This document shows, one piece after another, positions 5,765 through 5,783 of a stretch of DNA of 5,783 bases; within the stretch, counting starts at the first letter, position 1; every line of letters starts with the position of its first letter. Source of the DNA: an uncultured Eubacteriales bacterium (GTDB lineage Bacteria; Bacillota; Clostridia; Peptostreptococcales; Anaerovoracaceae). The notes below the pieces were generated by a model. That model worked only from the letters and a program-made list of their open reading frames with translations. It did not search any database and had not been told where the DNA came from. The translations under genes were made by a program, and so were the position numbers. The DNA lies in NCBI GenBank assembly GCA_900542245.1, contig UQMQ01000135.1, positions 1 through 5,783 on the forward strand. Direction: 5' to 3'.

Positions 5765-5783
5765 ATCCGTAATATGATTACAG

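Noticed and set aside
1..5783. Novel multi-gene system, mobile element, CRISPR array or RNA gene
   Set aside because: Only three full genes of known families are present. There are no transposase, integrase, terminal repeats, direct-repeat arrays, or tRNA/rRNA-like sequence that I can see.

Overview
The window reads as chromosomal DNA from a moderately GC-rich, endospore-forming member of the Clostridia, possibly a gut Oscillospiraceae- or Butyricicoccus-like lineage. The evidence is a GerA/SpoVAF-family spore germination protein, strong GGAGG ribosome-binding sites and an A-rich intergenic region. The exact genus cannot be read from this sequence.

Layout: (1) 1-247 has no convincing gene. 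It holds a hairpin, a possible 3' tail of an unseen upstream gene, and the leader of the first gene. (2) 248-2224 (+) encodes a SpoVAF-like GerA-family germination membrane protein, enlarged by two low-complexity, probably disordered inserts that bracket a conserved soluble block. (3) 2225-2399 carries a candidate promoter and leader. (4) 2400-4337 (+) encodes an AMP-forming, probably long-chain, acyl-CoA synthetase. (5) 4387-4429 is a two-tier bidirectional intrinsic terminator between convergent genes. (6) 4473-5543 (-) encodes a PLP-dependent D-cysteine desulfhydrase/ACC deaminase-family enzyme whose discriminating residues are of the desulfhydrase type. (7) 5544-5783 is its leader (a GC-rich hairpin with an in-frame ATG in the loop), its promoter, an A-rich tract, and a candidate rightward promoter for a gene outside the window.

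The three genes do not form one pathway. The germination gene and the synthetase run in the same direction but are separated by 175 bp with a separate candidate promoter. The desulfhydrase is convergent and insulated by the terminator. I see no mobile element, CRISPR array, RNA gene or defence system, and nothing that amounts to a new multi-gene system. The most unusual feature is the pair of inserts in the SpoVAF-like protein; the GC-rich leader hairpin of the desulfhydrase gene comes next.
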